DNA of 64,000 nucleotides from Ferrovum sp. JA12 (GTDB taxonomy: Bacteria; Pseudomonadota; Gammaproteobacteria; Burkholderiales; Ferrovaceae), in the NCBI RefSeq assembly GCF_001431705.1, contig NZ_LJWX01000002.1:587352-651351 (forward strand). Direction: 5' to 3'. A program made the position numbers and the translations under genes. The notes beneath the pieces were generated by a model. The model ran no database searches and had not been told where the DNA came from. It saw only the letters and a program-made list of their open reading frames with translations. Shown here piece after piece: positions 1 to 9,322 of the stretch (position 1 is its first letter; each line of letters opens with the position of its first letter).

Positions 1-131
1 TGATTGCCTGCCAGATGACCTTAGACTTGTTTGACTTTAAACGTGAGGATCTTATTGAAGGCATTGAATACGGTGGCGCTGCCACTTATTTAGATTTCGC
101 CGGTGAATCAAACGTTTGCTTATTTATTTAG
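1..131 (+). CDS. DsrE/DsrF-like family protein, C-terminal end (partial)
   Basis: The window opens inside a gene read in the frame whose codons begin at base 3, with a TAG stop at 129-131. The 42 visible residues include ACQMTLDLFDF, then KREDLIEGIEYGGAATYL, and end in ESNVCLFI. This matches the C-terminal end of DsrE/DsrF/DrsH-like proteins, where the Cys of ACQM is a conserved feature. These are small cytoplasmic proteins of the sulfur-trafficking and peroxiredoxin-like DsrE superfamily. The start lies outside the window. Only six bases separate it from cobA, so the two are probably co-transcribed. The exact subfamily cannot be settled from the tail alone. Confidence 0.7.
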   Translation, partial: IACQMTLDLFDFKREDLIEGIEYGGAATYLDFAGESNVCLFI

Positions 132-137
132 CTTTCA

Positions 138-884
138 ATGAGCAGCAAGACAGGTAAAGTTTACTTGGTTGGGGCAGGCCCCGGTAATGTGGATTTATTA
201 ACCTTAAAGGCCTTAAGACTACTACAAACCTGCGATATTGTTCTCTATGATCAACTGGTGTCTGAGGATATTTTGCATCTCATTCCTCGCCATGTGACCC
301 TTGAAAACGTGGGAAAACAACGAAGTTTTCACCCTGTACCCCAGGTGCAAATCAATCAAAGATTGATTGATTTGGCCCTGCAGGGCAACAATGTTTTACG
401 GCTGAAGGGTGGGGATCCCTTTATTTTTGGTCGTGGAGGAGAGGAGATTGACAGCTTAAAGGAGCAGGGTATCCCCTTTGAGGTGGTGCCAGGTGTTACG
501 GCCGCCAATGGCGTTGCTGCCTTTGCCGGCATTCCTCTCACCCATAGGGATTATGCCCAATCTTGTTTATTCGTTACTGCTCACTTAAAAGAGGGCTCCT
601 TTGATTTGGATTGGTCAGCCTTAGTCCGACCACGACAAACGGTGGTCATCTATATGGGGCTTCATGGGCTGGATCGACTGGCGACAGAACTTTTACAGGC
701 AGGGATGGCACCTGACATGCCTGTGGCCTTAATAGAACAGGGTACGAGGGAGGCACAAAGGGTAGTCATTACGGTACTAGACAAGCTTTACCAAGAGAGC
801 ATTGATCATGCCCTGAAATCTCCCACTTTAATCATTATCGGCTCTGTAGTAGAGTTACAAAATAAACTGAGTTGGTTTAACTAG
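138..884 (+). CDS. cobA: uroporphyrinogen-III C-methyltransferase (SUMT)
   Basis: This enzyme methylates uroporphyrinogen III twice with SAM to give precorrin-2, the branch point to siroheme and cobalamin. The 248 residues form a single tetrapyrrole methylase domain. Family motifs seen are VYLVGAGPGNVDLLTLKAL at the N-terminus, LKGGDPFIFGRGGEE near residue 90, VVPGVTAANG near 118 and PLTHRDYAQS near 134. There is no fused CysG oxidase/chelatase part, so this is the monofunctional form. It follows the DsrE gene by six bases and precedes a DUF2892 gene, which suggests a sulfur-metabolism setting with siroheme for sulfite reduction. No strong ribosome site precedes the ATG, in keeping with translation coupled to the upstream gene. 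Confidence 0.93.
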   Translation: MSSKTGKVYLVGAGPGNVDLLTLKALRLLQTCDIVLYDQLVSEDILHLIPRHVTLENVGKQRSFHPVPQVQINQRLIDLALQGNNVLRLKGGDPFIFGRGGEEIDSLKEQGIPFEVVPGVTAANGVAAFAGIPLTHRDYAQSCLFVTAHLKEGSFDLDWSALVRPRQTVVIYMGLHGLDRLATELLQAGMAPDMPVALIEQGTREAQRVVITVLDKLYQESIDHALKSPTLIIIGSVVELQNKLSWFN

Positions 885-922
885 TTTTATTTTTTCAATT
901 GAAGATAAAGGGGTGAGTGGTT

Positions 923-1117
923 ATGCTATCAGGAAATGTGGGTGGGCTAGATCGGGTCGTTCGAGTCATTATTGGCGCCGTTTTATTGGCTGCCTCAGCC
1001 ACCGGTAAAATTGGTATTTGGGGGTGGCTGGGACTACCGACTATGCTAACGGGTTTACTAGGCTGGTGCGGACTTTATCAGCTACTCGGCATTAAAACCT
1101 GCGCGCTTAAAAAGTAA
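923..1117 (+). CDS. DUF2892 (YgaP-type) small inner-membrane protein
   Basis: A 64-residue protein with two hydrophobic segments, VRVIIGAVLLAASA and a second Gly/Leu-rich stretch around GLPTMLTGLLGW. It carries the N-terminal GNVGGLDRVVRVIIG pattern of the DUF2892/YgaP membrane family and the C-terminal CGLYQLLGIKTC. In other bacteria this module occurs alone or fused to a rhodanese. Its function is not established. I chose ATG 923 over GTG 917 because the AAGGGG at 908-913 sits at normal spacing from 923. It directly abuts the convergent trhP stop, with no spacer. Placement after DsrE and cobA genes supports a sulfur-related role, which is inference. Confidence 0.8.
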   Translation: MLSGNVGGLDRVVRVIIGAVLLAASATGKIGIWGWLGLPTMLTGLLGWCGLYQLLGIKTCALKK

Positions 1118-2371
1118 CTAAACGAACCTTGCCACGAAGCAATTCTCTAAGCCAGAGGGCAAAGGGATGAACACCGTGTGGCCACTACCAGGAGCCACCA
1201 CAGTCTCTTCTCCTGATAAGTTGCGCATGGAAGAAATGGTATAACTCTGGTTACCTTTGGGATCCACTATCTCTATTTTATCGCCCACTGAAAAGCGGTT
1301 TTTGACCATTACCTTAGCCCAGCCCTTTTCATCATAACCCACAATATCACCAACATATAAGTTGCGATTAGATTCTGAGTGACCACGTAGGTAGTTTTGT
1401 GTTTCTTGATCAGGGTGGCGCTCATAAAAACCATTGGTATAGCCTCGGTTAGCGAGCCCCTCGAGAGAGCTTAATAGAGTAGGATCTAACTCTCGTCCAG
1501 CCACGGCATCATCAATTGCTTGACGATAGGACTGACAGGTACGCGCCACGTAGTAAGGAGACTTGGTTCTGCCTTCTATTTTAAGAGAGTCCACACCGAT
1601 TTTAGCTAATCGTTCCACGTGTTCAATAGCTCGTAAGTCCTTGGAGTTAAGAATGTACGTGCCGTGTTCATCCTCTTCGATGGGCATTAGTTGTCCAGGT
1701 CGATTGGCTTCTTCTAAGAGGAACACATCGCCCTCATCACCCTCCTTGGCGTTATGCACCTTATAATCCCAACGGCAAGAGTTGGTACAGGTTCCCTGAT
1801 TGGGATCACGATGGTTAAAGTAACCGGATAGTAAACAGCGCCCCGAGTAGGCAATGCATAGTGCGCCATGAATAAATACCTCCAATTCCATTTCAGGGCA
1901 CTCTTGCCGAATCTCTTCAATCTCATCAATCGATAACTCGCGCGAGAGAATAATGCGACTAATACCCATAGTATGCCAAAATTTAACCGCCGCATAATTT
2001 AAGGTATTAGCCTGTACGGAGAGGTGAACGGGCATATCAGGCCAGGTTTCACGAATCATCATAATCATGCCAGGATCAGCCATAATGAGCGCATCGGGCT
2101 TCATCTCAATGACTGGGGTGATGTCTTCAATATAGGTTTTGATCTTAGCATTGTGAGGCAGAATGTTGCTCACTAAATAAAACTTCTTATTGAGTTCATG
2201 AGCTCTTTGAATACCTTTTGCCAAATTCTCTAACTTACCGAAGCTGTTATTACGTACTCTTAGGCTGTAACGAGGCTGTCCGGCGTAGATGGCGTCAGCG
2301 CCATATCTAAAGGCCGTTTCAAGCATATCAAGGGAGCCCACGGGAGCTAATAATTCAGGGGTTTTTATCAT
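1118..2371 (-). CDS. trhP: tRNA 5-hydroxyuridine synthesis protein TrhP (YegQ), U32 peptidase family
   Basis: A 417-residue member of the U32 'peptidase' family, most like YegQ/TrhP, which takes part in prephenate-dependent 5-hydroxyuridine formation at the tRNA wobble base. The N-terminus ELLAPVGSLDMLETAFRYGA and the GADAIYAGQPRYSLRVRNN segment are typical. The central Cys cluster is present: CIAYSGRCLLSGYF followed by GTCTNSCRW, the set expected to bind an Fe-S cluster. Length is slightly short of the E. coli protein. It follows gph by six bases on the same strand, so it is probably the last gene of the ompA-ubiG-gph-trhP group. Prephenate made by the nearby aromatic operon would be its substrate, which is a known link for the family. 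Confidence 0.88.
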   Translation of the reverse strand: MIKTPELLAPVGSLDMLETAFRYGADAIYAGQPRYSLRVRNNSFGKLENLAKGIQRAHELNKKFYLVSNILPHNAKIKTYIEDITPVIEMKPDALIMADPGMIMMIRETWPDMPVHLSVQANTLNYAAVKFWHTMGISRIILSRELSIDEIEEIRQECPEMELEVFIHGALCIAYSGRCLLSGYFNHRDPNQGTCTNSCRWDYKVHNAKEGDEGDVFLLEEANRPGQLMPIEEDEHGTYILNSKDLRAIEHVERLAKIGVDSLKIEGRTKSPYYVARTCQSYRQAIDDAVAGRELDPTLLSSLEGLANRGYTNGFYERHPDQETQNYLRGHSESNRNLYVGDIVGYDEKGWAKVMVKNRFSVGDKIEIVDPKGNQSYTISSMRNLSGEETVVAPGSGHTVFIPLPSGLENCFVARFV

Positions 2372-2377
2372 AATTCT

Positions 2378-3037
2378 CTACTGTAAATAATGTATAAACC
2401 GAATGAGTTCTTCGGGATGTTCGATGATGGCTTGGTGCGGCCATAATTCAGGTGCTTTGTCTGAGCCCAAGTAGCCGTAGCGTGCAATAATTCCTGCCAT
2501 GCCCGCAGCTTGGGCTGCGATCATATCACGTTCATCATCACCCACATACACCAACTCTTCCGGAATGAGTTGTAACTCTTCTGATGCACCAAGGAGCGGG
2601 TCAGGAAAGGGTTTAGCTCGGGCATAGCTATCTCCACTCACAATGCATCCTGATCTATGTGTGAGGCCCAACAGAGAAACCAACGGATCTGTAAAACGTT
2701 TAAATTTATTGGTGACAATGCCCCAAGGAATGTGGTGAAGGTCCAAGTAATCCAATAACTCAGGCACACCAATAAAGAGCCTGGTCTGCGAACAGAGATT
2801 ATTTTGATAAAGAGTATAAAACTGCTCTTTCAATTCCTCAAAAAATGGATCATTGATACTGATCTTAAAGCCTTCTTCAATTAATCCCCTTGCCCCTTGT
2901 GAAGCTCTAGGTCTTAACTGATCTAAGGGTAATGGTGCATTACCATACTGCTCCAGTAATACGTTTAAAGCATGTGCCAAATCTGGCGCGGTATCGGCCA
3001 GTGTGCCGTCTAAATCAAACAAGACTCCTTTGATCAC
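2378..3037 (-). CDS. gph: phosphoglycolate phosphatase-like HAD hydrolase
   Basis: A 219-residue HAD superfamily subclass IA phosphatase. Motif I is [10 protein letters not shown], with nucleophile Asp8 and acid/base Asp10. Motif II is GIVTNK. Motif III/IV is [17 protein letters not shown], and the cap domain lies between about residues 15 and 85. Gph removes phosphate from 2-phosphoglycolate formed by DNA repair or by Rubisco oxygenation. Its start overlaps the ubiG stop by four bases, and the ubiG-gph pairing is common in proteobacteria. In this context some homologues act on other small phosphates (MupP-like), so substrate identity is less certain than the fold. Confidence 0.87.
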   Translation of the reverse strand: MIKGVLFDLDGTLADTAPDLAHALNVLLEQYGNAPLPLDQLRPRASQGARGLIEEGFKISINDPFFEELKEQFYTLYQNNLCSQTRLFIGVPELLDYLDLHHIPWGIVTNKFKRFTDPLVSLLGLTHRSGCIVSGDSYARAKPFPDPLLGASEELQLIPEELVYVGDDERDMIAAQAAGMAGIIARYGYLGSDKAPELWPHQAIIEHPEELIRFIHYLQ

Positions 3038-3732
3038 GGTTTAACGCAGTGCACGGCATAATTGACACTGATATTTGGAGTGTTTGAGTAAATCTGTGTC
3101 AAAGGATTATAGGTGAGGCCTATATATTCTCTTACCTCAAGACCTGCTGCTCTGGCAAATTGCGCTAACTCTGAGGGTTTGATGAATTTAGCGTAGTCAT
3201 GAGTGCCCTTGGGCAAGAGTTTTAAAATATACTCAGCCCCTAAAATAGCAAAAAGGTAAGACTTGGGATTGCGGTTAAGGGTGGAGAAGAAAACATGACC
3301 GCCCCGTTTGACGAGATTAGCACAAGCTTCAACCGTGCTACGTGGATGGGGAACGTGTTCTAACATTTCCATGCAAGTCACCACATCAAATTGTTCGGCA
3401 TGAGTTTTAACGAGCGCCTCGGCATCAAGCAACTGATAATTAACGTGAATGCCACTTTCCAAACCATGGAGAGTGGCCACAGACAGAGACTTTTCAGCTA
3501 AATCGATACCCGTGACCTGAGCTCCTAAACTGGCCATAGATTCAGCCAATATCCCACCTCCACAGCCTACATCACACACTTCTTGGTGAGCTAAAGGAGC
3601 AAGAGCATTAATCCATTTAAGACGCAATGGATTAATGGCATGCAGCGGTTTGAATTCACTCATGGGATCCCACCAACGGTGGGCGAGAGCACTGAATTTT
3701 TGTAATTCAGTAGGATCGATATTCACTGACAT
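3034..3732 (-). CDS. ubiG: ubiquinone biosynthesis O-methyltransferase
   Basis: A 232-residue class I SAM methyltransferase that performs both O-methylations of ubiquinone synthesis. Motif I is [16 protein letters not shown] near residue 57. The UbiG signatures [19 protein letters not shown] and NPLRLKWI lie at the N-terminus, and [10 protein letters not shown] is the post-II motif. Length fits the family, about 240 residues. It overlaps gph by four bases and lies nine bases downstream of the OmpA-family gene. It indicates a ubiquinone-based respiratory chain, as expected for a proteobacterium. Confidence 0.94.
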   Translation of the reverse strand: MSVNIDPTELQKFSALAHRWWDPMSEFKPLHAINPLRLKWINALAPLAHQEVCDVGCGGGILAESMASLGAQVTGIDLAEKSLSVATLHGLESGIHVNYQLLDAEALVKTHAEQFDVVTCMEMLEHVPHPRSTVEACANLVKRGGHVFFSTLNRNPKSYLFAILGAEYILKLLPKGTHDYAKFIKPSELAQFARAAGLEVREYIGLTYNPLTQIYSNTPNISVNYAVHCVKP

Positions 3733-3741
3733 GGTGTTGAT

Positions 3742-4395
3742 TTACCTGTATGTAATGTAAATTTCAGCACGACGGTTTTTAGCACGGCCTGCTTTGGTGG
3801 AGTTTGTATCCACAGGGTCTGCCATTCCTAAACCACTGACCTGAATCATCTCAGCAGCTAGGCCATTTTTTACCAAGTAAGATTTAACTGCCTCAGCGCG
3901 TCTTAAGGACAGTTTTAGGTTGTATTGTTTGCTGCCAACGCTATCTGTATAGCCTACTATTTTAATTGTTTTGATGGTGTCCAAAGAGTGATGGTGATCT
4001 TTAATCTTAGTTAACTCACGATCAATGGCTGCTTTACCTTGTGGCTTTAATACCGACTTGTCAAAATCAAAGAGGGCATCGGCTGACAAGGTAATATCAG
4101 GCTGTGCTTTGGCCATCGGTGCATGATATTGAGGCTTAGGTTCGGCCATGGGTTTTGGTGTTTCCATGGCTACTGGAGGGGTAATGGCGGAAGAACACTT
4201 GTTCTGTGATGCCATTTCACCGGCACCAAGACCCACGCAGTGATGAAAGTTGTCAGTTACTACGGAGCCATAGGTTGATTCTAGATGTGCTGGAAAGGCC
4301 AGATCATCGCTCGCATTGGCACTGATGGTGGTCATCAACACAGTAATTATGCTAATTAAAGTAGAAAAGGCGAGAATGTGTTTTACGTTTTTCAT
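3742..4395 (-). CDS. ompA: OmpA-family outer membrane protein
   Basis: A 217-residue exported protein. It begins with a signal peptide (MKNVKHILAFSTLISIITVL, probable cleavage after SANA). A short variable Pro/Lys-rich region follows at about residues 75-100, and then a C-terminal OmpA peptidoglycan-binding domain. The domain shows FDFDKSVLKPQGKAAIDRE, IVGYTDSVGSKQYNLKLS and LRRAEAVKSYLVKNGL, containing the Asp and Arg that bind diaminopimelate. There is no recognisable beta-barrel, so it is a periplasmic peptidoglycan anchor rather than a full OmpA porin. A clear AGGAG lies before the ATG. The gene heads the ompA-ubiG-gph set divergent from gyrA. Confidence 0.88.
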   Translation of the reverse strand: MKNVKHILAFSTLISIITVLMTTISANASDDLAFPAHLESTYGSVVTDNFHHCVGLGAGEMASQNKCSSAITPPVAMETPKPMAEPKPQYHAPMAKAQPDITLSADALFDFDKSVLKPQGKAAIDRELTKIKDHHHSLDTIKTIKIVGYTDSVGSKQYNLKLSLRRAEAVKSYLVKNGLAAEMIQVSGLGMADPVDTNSTKAGRAKNRRAEIYITYR

Positions 4396-4540
4396 AATAA
4401 ACTCCTGTTAAGTAACCTCTCTATTATAGATTAATTGTGGCGTATAGAGTGAATTTTGCGCACGCATGGAAGAGTCTTAGCGGTTCGATTTGTGATAAAA
4501 TAAGAGGTTATCTCAATTATAAAAAAGTAGTGTAAGTCTT
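4396..4540. promoter_or_regulatory. divergent ompA/gyrA promoter region
   Basis: A 145-base spacer between the two divergent genes. Read on the minus strand, 4423-4428 gives a perfect TATAAT -10 box for ompA, with only a weak -35 upstream. No equally clear gyrA promoter was found; an AT-rich stretch lies at 4490-4530. An eight-base inverted pair, TAACCTCT at 4413-4420 and AGAGGTTA at 4503-4510, spans the region. Confidence 0.5.
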
Positions 4541-7165
4541 ATGTCCTCATTTGCGAAAGAAACATTGCCGGTTAGTCTAGAAGACGAGATGCGTCGTTCC
4601 TATTTGGAATACGCCATGAGCGTGATCGTGGGGCGTGCATTGCCTGATGTGAGAGATGGTTTGAAACCTGTTCATCGACGGGTCTTGTTTGCCATGCATG
4701 AATTATCCAACGACTTTAATAAACCCTATAAAAAATCTGCGCGTATTGTGGGGGATGTCATCGGTAAGTATCACCCTCATGGTGATACCGCTGTCTATGA
4801 TGCCATTGTGCGAATGGCACAGGACTTTTCACTGCGTTATCCATTGGTTGACGGTCAGGGTAACTTTGGTTCTGTGGATGGGGATAACCCTGCGGCCATG
4901 CGTTACACCGAAATTCGAATGGCTAAAATCACCCATGAACTGTTAGCGGATATTGATAAAAATACGGTAGATTTTGGGCCCAACTATGATGGCTCTGAAA
5001 AAGAACCTCTTATACTACCGGCGCGCTTTCCTAATCTCTTAGTAAATGGTTCCTCAGGTATTGCCGTGGGCATGGCCACTAACATTCCGCCGCACAATCT
5101 CAATGAAGTGATTGAGGCCTGTCTTGCCCTATTGAAAGATCCTGAAATTGCCATCGAGTCATTAATTGATATTATGCCAGCGCCGGATTTTCCTACAAGA
5201 GGCATTATCTATGGTACCGCATCAGTGCGGCAGGGGTATTTGACGGGTCGCGGCCGGGTCCTCATGCGCTCACGCACCCATATTGAGGAGATGGATAAAG
5301 GAGTAGGGCGCCAAGCTATTATTGTGGATGAGTTACCCTACCAGGTAAACAAAGCCAATCTCATTATTAAAATTGCCGAACTCGTTCGTGAAAAGCGCAT
5401 TGAGGGTATCTCTGACCTGCGTGATGAGTCAGATAAGTCTGGCATGAGGGTTGTGATAGAACTCAAGCGTGGAGAAATGCCAGAGGTAATTTTAAATAAC
5501 CTCTATAAACTTACGCAGCTGCAAGAATCCTTTGGTATGAACATGGTAGCCTTGGTGGATAATCAGCCAAAGCTTCTAAATTTAAAAGAATTTTTAGATG
5601 CTTTCTTAAGACACCGTCGCGAGGTCATTACGAGGCGTACGGTTTTTGAACTCGGTAAAGCCCGTGAGCGAGCTCATATTCTTGAAGGCCTTGCGGTAGC
5701 CCTATCTAATGTAGATGAAATCATTGCACTCATCAAGGCTTCTGCCAACCGGCAAATTGCCAAAGAAGCTTTGATGGAGAAGCTGTGGCCCTCGCAACTT
5801 GTCAAAGAGATGATCGAGCGGGCGCCAGAAAACGCTTCCCGCCCTCTTGGGCTGTCCAGTGAGGTGGGGCTTGTGAAGGATAAATACCGTTTATCTGACA
5901 CCCAGGCGGTGGCTATTTTAGAGATGCAACTGCAACGTTTAACAGGCTTAGAGCAAGAAAAAATTATTGATGAGTATCGTGAGGTAATGGATAAAATCAT
6001 TGACCTATTGGATATTTTGGCTAACTCACAGCGCATTACTCAAATCATTAGTGATGAGCTCATTAAAATTAAAGAGAGCTTTGGCGATACAAGACGCAGT
6101 GAAATTGTGGTGAATACTGAAGACATTGACATGGAAGACTTGATCACTCCAGAGGAAATGGTGGTCACCCTCTCTCATGATGGCTACATCAAAGCGCAGC
6201 CCATTAATGACTACAAGGCGCAAAAAAGAGGGGGGCGAGGCAAGCAGGCTGCGGCCACCAAGGAAGACGACTTTATTGATCGACTCTTTGTAGCCAATAC
6301 CCATGACCATGTTCTGTGTTTCACGAGTTTAGGTCGAGTTCATTGGCTGCGAGTATTTAATGTGCCTGTAGGTAGTCGCACGAGTCGTGGCAAACCTGTT
6401 AATAACCTCCTACACATTGAAGCCGGTGAAAAAATCAATGCACTCCTGCCCGTCAAAGTATTTGATGAAGAGCACTTTGTATTAATGGCCACCGCCTTTG
6501 GCACCGTGAAAAAAACTCCGCTTACCGATTTCTCGCGTCCTCGTTCAGCGGGTATTATCGCTGTAGATTTAGATGAGAATGATTATTTGGTGGGCGCTGC
6601 CATCACTAATGGCGAGCATGATGTAATGCTCTTCTCTGACGATGGTAAAGCCATTCGTTTTAATGAAAATGATGTCCGTGCCATGGGCAGAACCGCTCGC
6701 GGTGTACGTGGCATGCGCTTGAGCCCCAATCAGAGAGTAATCTCTATGCTGGTGGCGAAGAATGAAGAACAAACCGTATTGACCGCTACGGCAAACGGCT
6801 TTGGTAAACGAACCCCTATCGCTGAATTTACGCGCCATGGACGCGGTGGACAGGGCATGATCAGTATCCACACCTCAGAGCGCAATGGCTCAGTGGTCAG
6901 TGCCGCCCTCGTTAATACCAGTGACGAGTTAATGTTGATCACAAGTGGTGGCGTATTAATCAGAACGCGGGTGGAGGAAATTCGTGAGATGAGTCGAGCC
7001 ACTCAAGGGGTGACCTTGATTGCTTTGGATAAGGGTGAGACTCTGGTGTCCTTGAGCCCCATTGACGGCAGCCTGTTAGATACGGATGAGTTGGAGGGGG
7101 GGACGCTAGAGGGTCCTGAAGAGGCCGGTCAAGCGAACACAGACGAATCAACCACGCAGGAGTAA
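4541..7165 (+). CDS. gyrA: DNA gyrase subunit A
   Basis: An 874-residue GyrA, the subunit that cleaves and rejoins DNA during ATP-driven negative supercoiling. The catalytic tyrosine is Tyr122 in [11 protein letters not shown]. The quinolone-determining region reads [13 protein letters not shown], with Thr at position 83 and Asp at 87 in E. coli numbering. The GyrA box needed for DNA wrapping is QKRGGRG at 561-567. Six C-terminal beta-pinwheel repeats follow, for example [15 protein letters not shown] and [12 protein letters not shown]. The tail is acidic and Glu/Asp rich, as in many proteobacterial GyrA proteins. It is followed six bases later by serC, the usual betaproteobacterial order. 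Confidence 0.98.
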   Translation: MSSFAKETLPVSLEDEMRRSYLEYAMSVIVGRALPDVRDGLKPVHRRVLFAMHELSNDFNKPYKKSARIVGDVIGKYHPHGDTAVYDAIVRMAQDFSLRYPLVDGQGNFGSVDGDNPAAMRYTEIRMAKITHELLADIDKNTVDFGPNYDGSEKEPLILPARFPNLLVNGSSGIAVGMATNIPPHNLNEVIEACLALLKDPEIAIESLIDIMPAPDFPTRGIIYGTASVRQGYLTGRGRVLMRSRTHIEEMDKGVGRQAIIVDELPYQVNKANLIIKIAELVREKRIEGISDLRDESDKSGMRVVIELKRGEMPEVILNNLYKLTQLQESFGMNMVALVDNQPKLLNLKEFLDAFLRHRREVITRRTVFELGKARERAHILEGLAVALSNVDEIIALIKASANRQIAKEALMEKLWPSQLVKEMIERAPENASRPLGLSSEVGLVKDKYRLSDTQAVAILEMQLQRLTGLEQEKIIDEYREVMDKIIDLLDILANSQRITQIISDELIKIKESFGDTRRSEIVVNTEDIDMEDLITPEEMVVTLSHDGYIKAQPINDYKAQKRGGRGKQAAATKEDDFIDRLFVANTHDHVLCFTSLGRVHWLRVFNVPVGSRTSRGKPVNNLLHIEAGEKINALLPVKVFDEEHFVLMATAFGTVKKTPLTDFSRPRSAGIIAVDLDENDYLVGAAITNGEHDVMLFSDDGKAIRFNENDVRAMGRTARGVRGMRLSPNQRVISMLVAKNEEQTVLTATANGFGKRTPIAEFTRHGRGGQGMISIHTSERNGSVVSAALVNTSDELMLITSGGVLIRTRVEEIREMSRATQGVTLIALDKGETLVSLSPIDGSLLDTDELEGGTLEGPEEAGQANTDESTTQE

Positions 7166-7170
7166 AGGTA

Positions 7171-8250
7171 ATGCGTGCTTTTAATTTTTCTGCAGGCCCG
7201 GCAACGCTTCCCACAACAGTAATGGAGACAGTACAAGAGCAATTATTAGATTGGCAGGGTACGGGCATGGGGGTCATGGAGTTAAGTCACCGAAGCCCTG
7301 AGTTCGCTCACATTCTAAACGAAACGGAACTGGACTTAAGGGAGCTGTTAGCGCTGCCGGACCACTATCGCATTATTTTTTGCCAAGAGGGAGCAAGCGC
7401 CCACTGGGACATGATTCCCTTAAATCTACTGCAAGGCAACCCCTATGCTGATTACATAGAAACAGGTTATTGGTCCTACCGGGCCATTGAGGAGGGACGA
7501 CGCTATTGCAACGTGAATATTGCCGCCTCCAATCGCTCTGATCATTTTAGTGCCTTGCCAGAGATGGGGGAGTGGCGATTAAACCCTAAGGCGGCCTATG
7601 TGCATTACTGCTCCAACGAAACCATTGATGGCGTAGAGTTTTTTTGGACGCCTGAGGTGGGTAACGTCCCTTTGGTGGTGGATATGTCCTCCCATTTCTT
7701 GTCTCGCCCCATGGATATCAGCAAGTTTGGGATGGTTTATGCAGGAGCTCAAAAAAACATTGGTCCAGCGGGGTTAAGTCTTGTGTTAATCCGCGACGAT
7801 TTATTAAAACCGGCCGCCCCAGGCACCCCTTTTTTAATGGATTATCATAGTCAGTTTCACGCTCACTCTATGCTGAACACACCGCCAACTTTTACTATTT
7901 GGGTGGCGGGGCTCGTGTTTAAATGGATTAAAAAAAATGGTGGACTCCAGCAAATGGCACTAAGAAATGCTCAAAAAGCTCATTTGCTGTATGATTTTTT
8001 GGATCAGAGTGAACTCTACCGAAATTCGGTGAAAGCACAAGATCGCTCTTTAATGAATATTCCTTTTCATCTGCGTGAGCCCTCCCTCGACGAGGTGTTC
8101 CTAAAAGAAGCTGATCGAGCCGGACTCAAGCAACTCAGAGGTCACCGTGTAGTGGGTGGCATGCGGGCTTCTATTTATAACGCTATGCCCCTAGAGGGGG
8201 TACAAGCACTGGTTAACTTTATGACGGATTTTGAGCGGCGTTATGGTTAA
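7171..8250 (+). CDS. serC: phosphoserine aminotransferase
   Basis: A 359-residue PLP enzyme that converts 3-phosphohydroxypyruvate to phosphoserine in serine synthesis; it also serves pyridoxal phosphate synthesis. The N-terminal NFSAGPATLP motif and the Schiff-base lysine Lys195 in AGAQKNIGPAGL are present, as is the C-terminal GGMRASIYNA. One oddity is the phosphate-binding loop, which reads CQEGASAHW (residues 71-79) where the family usually has two glycines. It has a good ribosome site (CAGGAG) and overlaps pheA by eight bases. It is the first gene of the serine/aromatic supraoperon. Confidence 0.95.
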   Translation: MRAFNFSAGPATLPTTVMETVQEQLLDWQGTGMGVMELSHRSPEFAHILNETELDLRELLALPDHYRIIFCQEGASAHWDMIPLNLLQGNPYADYIETGYWSYRAIEEGRRYCNVNIAASNRSDHFSALPEMGEWRLNPKAAYVHYCSNETIDGVEFFWTPEVGNVPLVVDMSSHFLSRPMDISKFGMVYAGAQKNIGPAGLSLVLIRDDLLKPAAPGTPFLMDYHSQFHAHSMLNTPPTFTIWVAGLVFKWIKKNGGLQQMALRNAQKAHLLYDFLDQSELYRNSVKAQDRSLMNIPFHLREPSLDEVFLKEADRAGLKQLRGHRVVGGMRASIYNAMPLEGVQALVNFMTDFERRYG

Positions 8251-9322
8251 TTTGACACAACAAAGTTTAGCAGCATTACGGCAACACATTGATGCCATTG
8301 ACACTCATATTCTCAATCTCATCAGTGAGCGGGCACAGTTGGCTGGCCAAATTGGTCAATTAAAGGAAGGGGTGCTCTATCGTCCTGAAAGAGAAGCACA
8401 GGTACTTCGACGACTAAAAGAGCTAAACCCTGGTCCTCTCTCCGACGATGCCATATTGTTTATATTTCGGGAATTAATGTCGGCCTGTCTCGCCCATGAG
8501 CGTCCAGTGAGGGTAGCCTATTTAGGACCCCAGGGTACTTATTCAGAGGCTGCTCTATTAAAACATTTTGGTCACGCTGCCTTGCGTGAAGAGAATTTAT
8601 CTTTAGATGATGTGTTCCAGAGTGTGGTGACCCAAAGAACAGATTTTGCGATTGTACCCATTGAGAATTCTATAGAAGGCGCCGTGGGCCGAACCCTGGA
8701 TTTACTGGTGGAAATGCCTGTTCATGTATGTGGAGAAGTGGCACTCAGAATTCACCATCAATTGATGGCGCCAAGGGGAGTACCTTTAACTGATATTCAA
8801 GAAGTATACTCCCATCCCCAATCTCAAGCTCAGTGCCGAGCATGGCTTGCCGCTCATTTGCCCAAGGTATCCCTCATTCCAGTGGCGAGCAACGCTGAGG
8901 CGGCTAAGATGGTGAGAGAGAAAACTCATGCTGCGGCCATTGCAGGGGATATTGCCGCAACGCTCTATGATTTAGATATACTCGCCCACAACATTGAGGA
9001 CAGTGGCAATAACACCACACGTTTTTTTGTAATGGGTAACCATCAATCAACGCCCTCAGGGCATGACAAAACTTCCCTCCTGTTGGTGGCAAAAAACCGC
9101 CCTGGGGCCATTCATGAGTTGTTAACCCCCTTAGCTCAACATGGTGTCAGTATGACTCGCCTAGAGTCTCGACCTGCCCAAACAAAGCTGTGGGAATATG
9201 TATTTTTTATAGATCTCATGGGGCATTGTGAAGACCCTCTTGTTAAGCTTGCCTTAGAGGAAATAAAAGAGAAGGCATTAGTTTGCCGTGTGTTAGGTTC
9301 TTATCCGGTGGCCCCCATATGA
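8243..9322 (+). CDS. pheA: bifunctional chorismate mutase / prephenate dehydratase (P-protein)
   Basis: This protein turns chorismate into prephenate and then phenylpyruvate for phenylalanine synthesis. Three domains are visible: an AroQ-type chorismate mutase at about residues 1-90 (LRQHIDAIDTHILNLISERA), a prephenate dehydratase beginning VAYLGPQGTYSEAALLKHFG with PIENSIEGAVGRTLDLL, and a C-terminal ACT domain (residues about 275-355) with the ESRP feedback motif in TRLESRPAQT. I use ATG 8243, which overlaps the serC stop by eight bases, rather than the upstream TTG. The stop overlaps the hisC start as ATGA, indicating translational coupling. Feedback inhibition by phenylalanine is expected from the ACT domain. 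Confidence 0.95.
   Translation: MVNLTQQSLAALRQHIDAIDTHILNLISERAQLAGQIGQLKEGVLYRPEREAQVLRRLKELNPGPLSDDAILFIFRELMSACLAHERPVRVAYLGPQGTYSEAALLKHFGHAALREENLSLDDVFQSVVTQRTDFAIVPIENSIEGAVGRTLDLLVEMPVHVCGEVALRIHHQLMAPRGVPLTDIQEVYSHPQSQAQCRAWLAAHLPKVSLIPVASNAEAAKMVREKTHAAAIAGDIAATLYDLDILAHNIEDSGNNTTRFFVMGNHQSTPSGHDKTSLLLVAKNRPGAIHELLTPLAQHGVSMTRLESRPAQTKLWEYVFFIDLMGHCEDPLVKLALEEIKEKALVCRVLGSYPVAPI

Noticed and set aside
1714..1995. A 93-codon frame within trhP on the same strand.
   Set aside because: It is another frame of the conserved trhP gene and has no family likeness.
4787..4801. Thr83 in GyrA as a possible quinolone-resistance change.
   Set aside because: Thr at this position is natural in many susceptible species, and Asp87 is unchanged, so resistance cannot be claimed.
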